Source: Asterionellopsis glacialis (taxonomy: Eukaryota; Bacillariophyta; Plagiogrammaphyceae; Rhaphoneidales; Asterionellopsidaceae). From it: a stretch of 64,000 bases of DNA. The notes under the pieces were generated by a model. That model made no database searches. It was not told the origin of the DNA and saw nothing but the letters and a program-made list of their open reading frames with translations. The translations under genes were made by a program, and so were the position numbers. Shown piece by piece: positions 1 to 9,734 of the stretch (position 1 is the first letter of the stretch; each line of letters opens with the position of its first letter). The stretch covers positions 55,917 through 119,916 of the forward strand of contig WKLE02000557.1 of the NCBI GenBank assembly GCA_014885115.2, given 5' to 3'.

Positions 1-698
1 CTTGAATATGAGACTACATTGTAAATTTATTTTTCGTTGAAGACGTCCCTTTACCGGAACCCCGCTGGGTCGACACATTACCAGGTACGTACTGCACGTT
101 GTCATCCCTTTATTTCCGGTCCTTTTGACGGGGAAGACAGAAAGGACCATAATATCGCACCAGATAAAGTATTGTTGTTCAATATATGATTACACGTAAT
201 CATTGTTAAATACCAATAATTTTAGTAGAGACTAATTATAAAATAGTTGAATAAATACTCATGCATACAAAAGTCGAGTTAATCAGAGAATAATAGTAGT
301 TTGAACTTGAAAGAATTCCACGTATGTTTATTACCAGCAGCTGCAGTATTTTTTGGTGATACTGTTCAGGTAAGTCTTTCATGCATACTGATAAATATTA
401 TTATCTGTTTGAAAAAAGTAGCGTTTTTAGGATTAAAAAATGCAAGACAAATATCATTTATTATAACGAAAAATTAATTAAAAAGGATGGTACGACGAGC
501 GACTGATTCAGCGCGATTTTAAGAAATTGCTATAGGTCCTACATCAGCCCGACACAAATACGAACCCACCCAAAAAAAAAGGAATCTAGCTAGACCTATC
601 GCAATTCATTCCTCTATTTGCAACATACGTTACAGCAAGGAGCAAAAAGTTTCAATCTTGAAATCGTCAAAGCATTCCTCAAAAGAAAATTAGCAACC
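1..698. other. Intergenic, no gene seen
   Basis: This AT-rich stretch lies upstream of the DHHC gene. No ORF with recognisable content is present on either strand. One copy of the dispersed TACCAGGTA motif lies near 79-87. An open frame from 618 has a TTG as its first codon, so the region up to 698 is treated as 5' UTR. Confidence 0.5.
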
Positions 699-1960
699 AT
701 GAGAATGCCTCAACGAAGATACCTCGATACAGCCAAAGCACAAGAAACAAACAAATTTCATGATACTGCAACAACAGCTGAAGATTCAATCCGGTACTCA
801 AAGAACTCGTTTGCTATGAATTCCGTGATTCGTGAAGAGCATGATAGTGGCACCTTCGATACGCGTATGAAGCAAATTGACCAATATCTCTCAGATCGTA
901 TTCAAATGTTTGTTTACGTGTTTATAGTATACGGCTCGTGGTGGATTATATTCAAGGAGTGTTATCCTCTGATAAGCCAAAGTGACAATGTGCCAGATTA
1001 TCACAAATCTGTTGGTTACATAGTTTTCTTTATGTGCGTCACCAGCTGGCGGTTGGCATGCACAATTCAACCAGGAAACATTACGAAGGACACAATCCGA
1101 AGGTTTGACAACTATCCATATGACAACCTAATATACAAGGAAAGAATATGCCCTACACTCCAGATACGTAAACTCCCTCGGAGCAAATTCAACCGCAAAA
1201 CAGGGCTCCACGTTCCACGCTTTGATCATCACTGCGGTAAGTTTGTCGAACATTGGCATTAACTAGCATTCGCTTTGCCGTTTCTGTTTATCAAGAAGTA
1301 TTTCTGCTAAACTGCTTCCGAATTCGTCTTTTTGCATACAACTTAAAAATCTTGACTGACTTGAATTTGTTTACACCAGGCTGGTTGCAGCAGTCGATAG
1401 GAGAAGAGAATTATAGATATTTTGTCTTGTTTTTGATAGTTCATACTGGAATGTGTTGGTACGGTTCTTTTGTCACCAGCAACCTCTTGTGGGGTGAAAT
1501 ATACGGAACCGGATTGATGACTATTTCGTTTACTCGACGTCTAATTGCTTTTGCATATGTGCTTTCCAGCCACATTTGCCTTACTGGAGCTCTTCTGGTA
1601 ATGTCCATCATGTCGATTGTCTTATGTGGCTTTCTAGGCTTCCACCTTTACATAATGTCTATTGGTATGACAACAAATGAATTCATGAAATGGAGAGCGC
1701 TTAAGGAATGTTATGCAAATGAATCAGCCAATTGTTGTAGTGATCAGATTGTATCATGTACGCTTTCTGGTAGGGAAGATGAAGTTTCAACTAAAAAAAA
1801 GGTTCCTTCTAAAATTGGTTTGTTCCCCAAAAATATTTACGACCAAGGTATTTTGTCAAATTTTAGCGAGGTTATCTTTCCTCATTCTCTGAGGAATTAC
1901 AGAAATTCAAATTCACCAGAGGTCTTGGATTTGGAACTAGAGAGTTTCAAGACAAAGTAA
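699..1960 (+). CDS. DHHC-type protein S-acyltransferase (palmitoyltransferase) with degenerate zinc region
   Basis: This is a predicted integral membrane S-acyltransferase, a family that attaches palmitate to cysteines of membrane-associated proteins. It has two exons, 699-1236 and 1380-1960. The 143-nt intron runs from GTAAGT to ACACCAG, and splicing turns the FDHHC coding end into FDHHCGW followed by ENYRYF, as in the family. Four hydrophobic segments are visible, two on each side of the DHHC core. A DPG-like QPG follows the second, and TTxE appears as TTNEF after the fourth. The start is the first in-frame ATG at 699; the open frame upstream begins with TTG. The oddity is the cysteine-rich domain: only the first Cys and the catalytic DHHC Cys remain. 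The other expected zinc-binding Cys/His positions read F, N, T, L and similar, and DHHCPW is DHHCGW. The fold assignment is firm; catalytic competence is not shown. The gene is convergent with the next, 68 bp apart. Confidence 0.85.
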
Positions 1961-2028
1961 TGTTTAGAAACCCATGGATGTATCCGTATCCGAATACTTT
2001 CTTTCATTCGCGAATGTTACTTGAATGC

Positions 2029-4125
2029 CTATCTTTTTCCTGGGAGTTGGATCTCGTCTGCATCCACCAAGCCCTTGTACTTGTATCGCATCAACTGGCT
2101 TACTACTCCTTCTAAGCCTCCGCTGTGTACATACATTAATTCTCGACCAGCGATAGGACTTGATTTATCACTATCAGATTGTCTCCAATGTCTCAAAAGA
2201 ATAGTCCAAGCAGGTGCGCCATATAACAAGTCGAGAGACACTCCCTCTGCTTTCATTTCACGAAAAGTCTCCAAAATTGAAGCGTGAGGTTCACCAAAAT
2301 TGAAGTAACCAAGTTTCTTCTTACTTGAGTCTCCAACATAGTACCTATCAGGAATCGGCGTAAGAACATCCGGGATATCATCTTGGCTGCCATTTCCTCC
2401 GGTTTCTACACTCAGAGCCATCATTTGCCGCCTTGCATATGTATCATCTCCCACACACGGTATTACAACAACCCGAATGTCAAGCTTTTTGTACTCCATA
2501 TTTTTCGCTTGAAGAGCCCGAATTTCACGATGAAGCAGCAAGGCTGTAGAGCATGTTCCTCCGGGTACAAGCACAGCTAGAGATCGGCGGTCACCCTGTT
2601 GCAACCAAAATGAAACAATTTCTTCGGCCAGTATCCGTCCTCCGAGAAGTGCAACTCCGCATGCGCCACCTTGAGGTATCTAGCAATTAAAATGATACAA
2701 ATGAAGTGTTAGAAGTTTGAAGTAGTAGATGAAAGAATAACTGTAGTGACCGTGGGAATGTCATATTTGACCTCCAAGGCATGCTCTTACCCACAAAGAA
2801 CCCCCTGGGACAGGAGGAGCTAGACCCTGAGGTGCTTCCGGGCGTCCACCTGTTTCACTCCCAAACAAATCTTTGTATTCTTCGTGTGTTAATTCAATAA
2901 TGTCCATCCCCAGTGTTAGTGCACGAAATAAGTTTCCATTGGGTTGGTTCCTTAAGAAGCGAGGTAATTTTTTGGTGTAGTACACAAAACGTTTCTTTTT
3001 GGTTGGCATGTGTTCGCTGCTTGATTTCACAGTTGATGCCTTTTCTTCTTTAGTCTTTTGTGTGTTGTCGTTGTTTGGGAAATCATCAAGAGATAATGTG
3101 TGTGTTTTGTAATCCTCTTCATACGTTGTTTCTCTATTATATGAAGGCTTATCAAAGCTGTAATCATGAGCATCGCCCTTTTCAAGTAGTTCCATATTTT
3201 TGGAATGAACAATAGCTGCTAGTGCGACCATGGCATTACTTTGAGGTCCACCATAACTTACAATACAATCGGGAAAGTCTGACGCTGGTATTTGGTTCAG
3301 GGAATACATTTTACGTGCTTTATTACCACTTACATGAGATCCCTCCAATCGCAATAAGTCATCTCTTTTAATATAAACAATTCGATCCCGAACAAAGACA
3401 GCTTCGACAGGTGAAGGTTTGTCACTACCTGTCAGATGACGTAAATCTTGTCGGCGAGTAAGACTATAATCGTTGGATAGTGGTGATGATGATGGTGTCG
3501 AAATTCCTTCAGATTCTGGTTTAGGTGAAGTAATGGAACTCCAATCCAAGGTTACCCATCCATTCTTGGTGTTTTTGTCGATGCCTGGAGAATTGTCCTT
3601 GCCGATTGCTTGGTTTTGTGAAATGTCGATTTCTTTGGAGGATGTTAGTTCTGCAAGAAGATTTTCCACGTCACCCATTAAGCTATCTAACTCGTCATTT
3701 GTATTCTTGTTGTTTTTACTTATGTTGTTACTGGAAGTACTACTCGAATTATTTTTTCTTCTGTTACTGTTGTCATTTTTACTTTCCATGTTGGCATTAC
3801 GACCTGCATTCATGGACAACGTGGTACTTGTTGAATATTGATATTGTCGTGGTGATGATAATGATAATAATGGCAACACCATTGAAGGGATATGGATGTG
3901 CCGTATGGTTCGTCCATCTCTGAAATTGTGAGAGATTGTAGACGTGGATCTAATTCCTTTCGATATTGAACAATGATGATGATGTGAAAGGAAAGAGGAC
4001 GTTGCAGTGGAAGATCGGATTACGAAACTTCGGGACAAGGTGACAAACCAAGATGCCATGATTACAAACACTAGCGTATCTCGTACCCTGACTTGAAACC
4101 TGCAATTAGTTGTCCCAGTAACCAT
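2029..4125 (-). CDS. PLP-dependent D-cysteine desulfhydrase / ACC deaminase-like protein
   Basis: This is a fold-type II PLP enzyme of the D-cysteine desulfhydrase/1-aminocyclopropane-1-carboxylate deaminase group, which releases ammonia and a 2-oxoacid from a small amino acid. It has two exons, 4125-2791 and 2679-2029. The 111-nt intron (2680-2790) has GTAAGA and TTGCTAG ends and joins a GSLW end to IPQGGA, a conserved family stretch. The Schiff-base lysine lies in SGNKARKM, and the substrate/PLP loop in GGPQSN. The C-terminal part has VPGGTCSTA. Before the domain are roughly 200 residues of Ser/Asn-rich sequence, and a charged insertion follows the GGPQSN helix. A second in-frame ATG at 4059 begins a hydrophobic Ser/Arg-rich stretch that looks like an organelle or secretory leader and may be the real start. 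Substrate cannot be chosen between D-cysteine and ACC from sequence alone. Confidence 0.85.
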
Positions 4126-4581
4126 TTCCGACGTAGTCTCATTGAAAATATTATAATGTACGTGGGTGTGGGTGCGATGGCGACAAACTTGAAAACTCAA
4201 AACAAGCACCTTTTTGATGTTACTCTAGTCTACTGTATCAATCGTGGTTATCAATGCATTGTCGCCAGCTAACCGCAAAGGAGAGAAAAAATAATGAGGG
4301 GATCAAACGCGTAAGACGCGACACGCTTGGAAGTGAACTACAGTAGATCGTGACGAACAGACCATTTTAATTTATAAAGGTTAGGGTCATGGTTCTGGAA
4401 GTTTCTGTCAGATTTCGATCTTTTGGGGGGGGGGGTTCGGCTCTCCCGTCGGTCTCCGTGTTTTGTCGGGCGCTAATGTCGATGGTGACTGTTCCTGTCA
4501 ACAGACAAGAACAAGAAGAGAAGAGAAGCAAAAACACATTCGTCGCATTCTTGGTGATCATCCCCGCATCCTTACAGTACC
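4126..4581. promoter_or_regulatory. Divergent promoter region between PLP enzyme and CSN1
   Basis: These 456 bp separate the starts of two divergent genes, so promoters for both must lie here or in the 5' UTRs. An 11-base G run is present at 4425-4435 on the CSN1 side. I see no clear TATA box, and no other ORF is supported. Confidence 0.45.
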
Positions 4582-6397
4582 ATGGCGGCACCAGAAGTAT
4601 CATTGTCAACGTCAGAAACTACAGAGACACAACAGGCTTCAGTGGCGGCAGCGTTCGATTTGGAAGCATACATTAGTCGATACCATCCCACTTCGGAAAC
4701 TCGACTGCAGCGTTTACTATTTATTGGCGAGCATGCACCGGATCCAGGTGTATCAAGTCTAGCATGGGACCTTGCCGAGCGGCAATTGAGAGAATGTGCC
4801 AATGTTCGCCAATACAGAAAAGTTTTTTCTTCTCGTCCATCATTCGATTCGGAATGGGCAGACGAAACAGACGCTGCTGCACAACAACAGCTAGAAGTGT
4901 TGGAGGGACGTCTTGCGGCTGCTCAGTCTCACCTCAACAAGGAAGCTATTCGGGCGGCCTACCTTGCTCTCGGAGACTTTCACAGGAGACGTGGAGAACT
5001 GCGAGATGCCATGAGGGTAGTCTTGAGGAGCAGAGAGTACTGTACCAATCGGGGACAGACAGGCCATGTATGTTTGTTGGTCATGGAAATGGCTATTGAT
5101 CTTCGTAAGTTTGAGTTGATGAGTTGTAGCTTTCATTATGGAATTGGCAGTCTAACGACTTGTTGTTTGATTTGTTTTACTCTGTTCTGCCTGTTTCTTG
5201 CATTGATTTTTCGGCCACGCGTCTGCTCTTTAATTTACATCCGGTCAGGGAACTATTCACGCGTGCGGGAATACGTGTCCAAGGCAGAGCATACATCGAT
5301 TCCCAATGATGTGAACTTCCCTAGTAAATTAAGAGTGGCATCAGGATTGGCGTGTCTAGCGGAGGGTCGGTATCACGAGGCTGCACAAAAATTCATTTCG
5401 GTGGCAGGCCCACCCCTTGATGATTTTAATTCCGTTGTTAGCACAGAAGATGTTGTTCTGTATGGATCCTTGTTGGCACTTGCTACTTTTGATAGGTCAG
5501 ATTTATGCCGCATGCTGGAACCACGATCTACAGGAAGTGCGACATCCAACGACGGTGGGTCCATCAATGCTGCTGCCACCCCCATAAATGGAGGCTTGGA
5601 ACGCATGGCAGCAGGTTTAGAATTGTTACCTCCGATCCGTGATGCTCTTCGACACTTCACTCGTGCTGAATATCGATCGTGTCTGAATCTGTTGGAATCC
5701 TTGAAACCGCAACTTGATCTTGATTTGCATTTGGCTCCTCATGTGACTATTCTCTATGAACAAATTCGTGACAAGTGCTTGGAACATTATTTACGACCCT
5801 ACTGTCATCTCCAGTTGGACGGAATGGCGCAAGATTTTGGTTTGGATTCTCGGACTTTGCAATCCATATTGGCCAAGTTAATTGGACAGGGGCGTATTGG
5901 AGGTAATGCTCGAATTGATTGCCGTACTCAGACGCTGGCAACACAACAAGATGAAAAAAAGATGGAACTTGACCAAGAAAGACAAACCAAACTCCGTATT
6001 TCTCGGCTTAGTCAACACGTCTTGAATGAAGCATATTCCATGATTATTCGTAAGTCTAGGTAATCTGATGTTGCTTTGCTTTTAGTGTGTTTTGATCATG
6101 AACTAATTTTTTTTTGTTTGCACTCTCATTGCATGTATATCATATGAATCAGGTTTAGCCTGTGTGGAACATGATATGGTAGTGATGAATGACAATAAGC
6201 GTGGATCCGGGGGAGCATCTTCTGGTGGCGGTACTGGTGGTGGAAGTGGATATTGGAGTGGAAACAGGGCTGGTATGGATGCCGAAGGGCTTGAAGAAAT
6301 ATATGATGGCGATGAAAGCAGTGATGATGGTGATACACCCATGGTAGATCTGGTGTCTGGTGATTTTGACATGGGGAACCCTGAGGATTTGCATTAA
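4582..6397 (+). CDS. CSN1: COP9 signalosome subunit 1 (CSN1/GPS1)
   Basis: CSN1 is a scaffold subunit of the COP9 signalosome, which removes NEDD8 from cullin-RING ubiquitin ligases in nucleus and cytosol. There are three exons: 4582-5104, 5249-6049 and 6153-6397, giving 522 aa. Family landmarks are LEAYISRY near the N-terminus, helical repeats with ALGDFHRRRGEL and SREYCTN, then NYSRVREYVSKAE, LYGSLLALATFDR, and the PCI region with LAPHVTILYEQIRDKCLEHYL and a winged-helix stretch. The first intron (5105-5248, 144 nt) is a multiple of three and has no in-frame stop. If left unspliced it adds 48 residues, including a false membrane segment; removing it gives LRNYSRV, which matches the family. 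The second intron (6050-6152) leads to a short Gly-rich then acidic tail. The start is a clear ATG. Length fits the family (about 470-530 aa). Confidence 0.93.
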
Positions 6398-6799
6398 ACT
6401 TTGTAACAAAACCCATGGACATTTTTTATTTTACTTCCTCTTGTTGCCTTTGGCACTATTTTTGTTTGGTTTGCCCCTTTAGTGACTTCTTATTATTATT
6501 TGAACTATTATACATCTTGGATGGTGCACCTTTTCATTGGAGGCATTTTTCACCGTAGACATGCACGTACCAGGTACTAGTAGTACAAATCAGCAGTAGA
6601 CTTTGTACCAGTTGCATAAACCTTGCTTATCCCTCCATGTTGCAACTATCGCGGGATGTCCAACACATGAGATTGATATTTCACAACCATCAGTGCCGAG
6701 CATTCAACAAAGGCACATTTGTACCGACCTTGGATCCATAAGTCTCTTTCACCTGAAAGAAATTATAGGAAAGTTAGACAATAACAGGCTTTCGACAAA
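6398..6799. other. Intergenic between CSN1 and small secreted-protein gene
   Basis: About 400 bp contain the CSN1 3' UTR and the probable promoter of the next gene. One TACCAGGTA copy lies at 6568. The open frame that runs to 6803 has no recognisable content and ends inside the next gene's start, so it is not called. Confidence 0.4.
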
Positions 6800-7393
6800 A
6801 TGACATTTTCAACGGGAAATTTAATTGTAACTATTGCAGTTTTCGTCTGCTTAGTTGTTTCTTCCATTGATGCAGGATACGCTTCTAACAAAGCACCAGA
6901 TCTACCCAAAGATGTGAGAATGGTTATACAATGAATGTCAAGCGGGTGTTTTCGTTTCCCGTGTCTCACCATGTCTTTCCTGTTTCGGCACTGTTATATA
7001 TTTTTGATAGTTCTGTCCACAAGAAACTGGCGACATCACTGCAACAACAGGAGGTAAGATGAACAAAAAGTGGATTTGCACCAACATAAATTTACCTTCT
7101 ATTCTTTTGGGATCAAGGCATGGAAATATTTGTTTGAACTTTCTATTTTTTTTAGAAAAAATTTGATAATGGTCAGACCTGTTCAGGTATAGCCATAATC
7201 CTTGTTGAAATATCCCATCTCATATTTGAATTTTTATGAAATATTTGATTTGTTATTCTTGGCAGAATGCATGTGCCATTGGCAGCATAAAGATGGCTGC
7301 GTTGGGTCCGGATGTCAATTTCAATACGGTTTGAGCTGGTATCATTATAGTTGTGAAGACTGTCGTTGTGTGGCAAAACCAAAGAAAAACTAG
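6800..7393 (+). CDS. Small secreted cysteine-rich protein (three exons)
   Basis: I recognise no family. Three small exons join in frame: 6800-6913, 7011-7053 and 7266-7393, giving 94 aa. Exon 1 starts with ATG and encodes a textbook signal peptide: MTFSTGN, then a hydrophobic core IVTIAVFVCLVV, then SSIDA before a likely cleavage site. Donors are GTGAGA and GTAAGA; acceptors are TTTTTGATAG and TTCTTGGCAG. Phases match: 0 at the first junction, and 1 at the second, where G joins AA to give GAA. The mature part of about 70 residues has eight cysteines within about 55 residues, including ECMC, GCVGSGC and CEDCRC, and ends in a basic KPKKN. This suggests a disulfide-stabilised extracellular or cell-wall peptide. 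The gene is convergent with the next one. Intron ends are inferred from consensus and phase only; transcript data would settle it. Confidence 0.6.
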
Positions 7394-7712
7394 AGGCTTT
7401 ATAATAACCAATCCTTTCTGCAACTCTTCCCTCAAATCTCGTTCCTAGATAGCATTCAGCGGTGGCAATCATTATGCGTATTGCTTTCTTATTGCAATTA
7501 AAGCACTCGTAGGTACTACCTACTGCTTCAATGTTTTACAAATTAGTAAGAAATTGTATCTAGAAATGAACAAAATTGTTTCCAAAAATAAATATTGATA
7601 TTTACAGTATTTTTACTTGTAGATGCACAATTAGCATGATATGCACATATTCTAAGGGTCTAGTATAGCGGCTTATAGCGTTCAAAAATTCAATGGATGT
7701 CTGTCGAAGTCC
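7394..7712. other. Convergent intergenic spacer
   Basis: This 319-bp AT-rich spacer holds the 3' ends of two converging genes. No gene or repeat is seen. Confidence 0.4.
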
Positions 7713-8447
7713 TTACCATTCAAGGGCATCTTCTTGGGATTCATCTTCCGTCTCTTCAAGAGTATCAAGTTTTTCCATTTGAAAAGCAGGCCCAAGAAAT
7801 CCAACATTCTCCTCCTTGTGCTCCTCTACGAACTCTGCGAAATGTCCCCATTGGTCGCAAGACTGGTCTTCAGCTTCAACTGGCTTGACAGTTGCAGGTG
7901 ATAGAAGTTCTCTTGAGCCAAATTCTCCACTGGATCTTCGCCATTTATTTTTGTCCTCGTCAGTTAAATATGTGGACGGCACGTCATTGTCTTCCTTATC
8001 AATGGGTTCAACTATGATATCCTGGATAATCTGGATTTTTTCAAGATAAGGAAAGTGATAAATGCATTGTTCCACCAATGACGTAACCTTTTCCACTAAA
8101 TTATCGATGCGTAGAGTTAGCAAAATGACTAGTAGAAATTGAATCCACGGTTGGGATCTACCAGAGTCAAGAATCATTCTTTCTACTTCGGGCCAAAGCT
8201 TAGAATTGAATCCACTCCATTCATTGGTTTCTTCAGCTTCTCGTGCTAGATTACACTGAAGTTTAGCATAGGTGGATATCGATCCATGTTGAACTTTCAC
8301 AGGGTAGGAAAGGCGTTCTGGACTGGGAGCTTGTATCGGGGTTGAGGAAGAATTCTGAGAAGAAGCCGATGAACAAGGCGTCAATGATCCCAGTGATTTT
8401 TGGCTCCGCAGTGCAAAACGACCGATGCTCTGCTTCGTTGCTAACAT
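7713..8447 (-). CDS. Hypothetical protein with one membrane segment
   Basis: No family is recognised. This single-exon, 244-aa protein starts at a clear ATG at 8447. The first 35 residues are rich in Ser, Arg, Lys and Ala and lack acidic residues, which fits an organelle presequence. A stretch around residues 100-115 (WIQFLLVILLTL) is hydrophobic enough for a membrane anchor, and another helical segment follows (VEQCIYHFPYLEKIQIIQ). The C-terminal third is strongly acidic, with many Glu and Asp. A small mitochondrial inner-membrane protein is one possibility, but nothing in the sequence proves it. Confidence 0.6.
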   Translation of the reverse strand: MLATKQSIGRFALRSQKSLGSLTPCSSASSQNSSSTPIQAPSPERLSYPVKVQHGSISTYAKLQCNLAREAEETNEWSGFNSKLWPEVERMILDSGRSQPWIQFLLVILLTLRIDNLVEKVTSLVEQCIYHFPYLEKIQIIQDIIVEPIDKEDNDVPSTYLTDEDKNKWRRSSGEFGSRELLSPATVKPVEAEDQSCDQWGHFAEFVEEHKEENVGFLGPAFQMEKLDTLEETEDESQEDALEW

Positions 8448-9734
8448 TGTTCAGAGTGCAAAAACCTCTCGAACACGCCGGGGAAGTTTGCGCACAAAAT
8501 TAGCAGTGAGGCAAAAACGAGGGGCCAAAAATGAGCTTAACCGGTTAACCGGTTTTGAAATTTCATAACTCAAATACGGTAGGACTGCCAAAAAAATACC
8601 TGTGGAGGTACCTTTGGCAACAACCCAGGTACTGTCTTATACACGCAGTACACGTAGGCTTGGATGGTAACTGGGGTTGAATTACTATCTTGAAACAAGG
8701 ACCGCGAAAGGCGAAAAACGTGGCGGTTCGCTACTCCGCTCCTGAAGTAAAAGTTCCTCGGAATTGTTGGACATCCGACTATAAGTTATTGTGTACTTGT
8801 TGACAGCAAAGCAAGAATCGCACTTCGTAAGAGTTGACACCTCTCTTACGTAAGCGAGTTCGTTCCTGCGTTAAAAATGTCAATAGCTGCCTGACGTCAG
8901 TTTATCGCTTCATTGCATTGGTAATAAGAATGCGTTCGAGAAGCTTCCACTGGGAAATTCCCAGTTTGAGATAGGCTCGGGTAAATATGTCAGAAAACGT
9001 ATTGCATATCACATAAAAAAATTACACAATTGCAGTACTTGGAGAATACTTCTATTGAAGTTATACAAAAGACCTTATGAGGTAGAACTATTTATGGTTC
9101 ATCTACCCATCTTCAATTTTTACTGTTCATTCATATAGTACAATATCTTCATCTCAGCAGTACCCCACGAATTACATACAAGTCATTGTTTTTCGTCCTT
9201 AATTTTTGGTTGTACTGGTACTGCAGGTTTTCGACAGCTTACGACAAGAAGCAAAGTAAGACCTATCTTGGCTTCCCTACCCAAGACTGTTCCTTGGAAC
9301 ATGAAAGATATTGCTAAATGCTCTAGGAACTAATATGCATTTAATATTTTAAAAGACTGGCGACAGATAGAGGTATTGAAAAGTATCCTGGATTAGATTT
9401 AGGATTAGATGAATGAAATCAAGAATCTTTGTGCAACAGAATATTTTGATAACAATTTTTCCTTATTTTACATTGCTAACTCGGCGTTGTCAATGTCGAC
9501 ATCAAAACAACTGACGTCAATAAAAATAGAATTGATTATTTTAAAAATGCAGTAGCTCGATCTCGTCTCTACGTGTGGTGGTGATGCTGCTTGAACTCGA
9601 AATTCTTCTTCACGTTTCAAATGTTGAGTGAATAAGCATAAAATTCTATGTAAACAATATGGGCAAGGTGGTATTTTTCCAGCAACCTAATCATGCGTGT
9701 GAAAACTTGTGTGCTTTTCTGGTGCGCAAGTAAG
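8448..9734. other. Intergenic region with two TGACGTCA sites
   Basis: About 1.3 kb lie between two minus-strand genes. There is no supported gene. Near the downstream gene's promoter the sequence has the doubled palindrome AACCGGTTAACCGGTT around 8538-8553. Perfect TGACGTCA palindromes lie at 8892-8899 and 9512-9519. Confidence 0.45.
8892..8899. promoter_or_regulatory. TGACGTCA palindrome (bZIP/CRE-type site)
   Basis: This perfect 8-bp CRE palindrome lies about 445 bp upstream of the start of the hypothetical membrane protein gene at 8447. TGACGT cores act as CO2/cAMP-responsive elements bound by bZIP factors in diatoms. Function here is inferred from the motif alone. Confidence 0.35.

Noticed and set aside
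618..698. Upstream part of the DHHC frame starting at 618
   Set aside because: The first codon is TTG; the first ATG is at 699 and membrane topology does not need the extra residues.
5105..5248. Transmembrane helix in CSN1
   Set aside because: It is translated intron: removal at GTAAGT/CAG restores the conserved CSN1 sequence.
7156..7186. Extra microexon in the small secreted-protein gene
   Set aside because: It has AG and GT borders, but joining it to exon 2 gives an immediate in-frame TGA.
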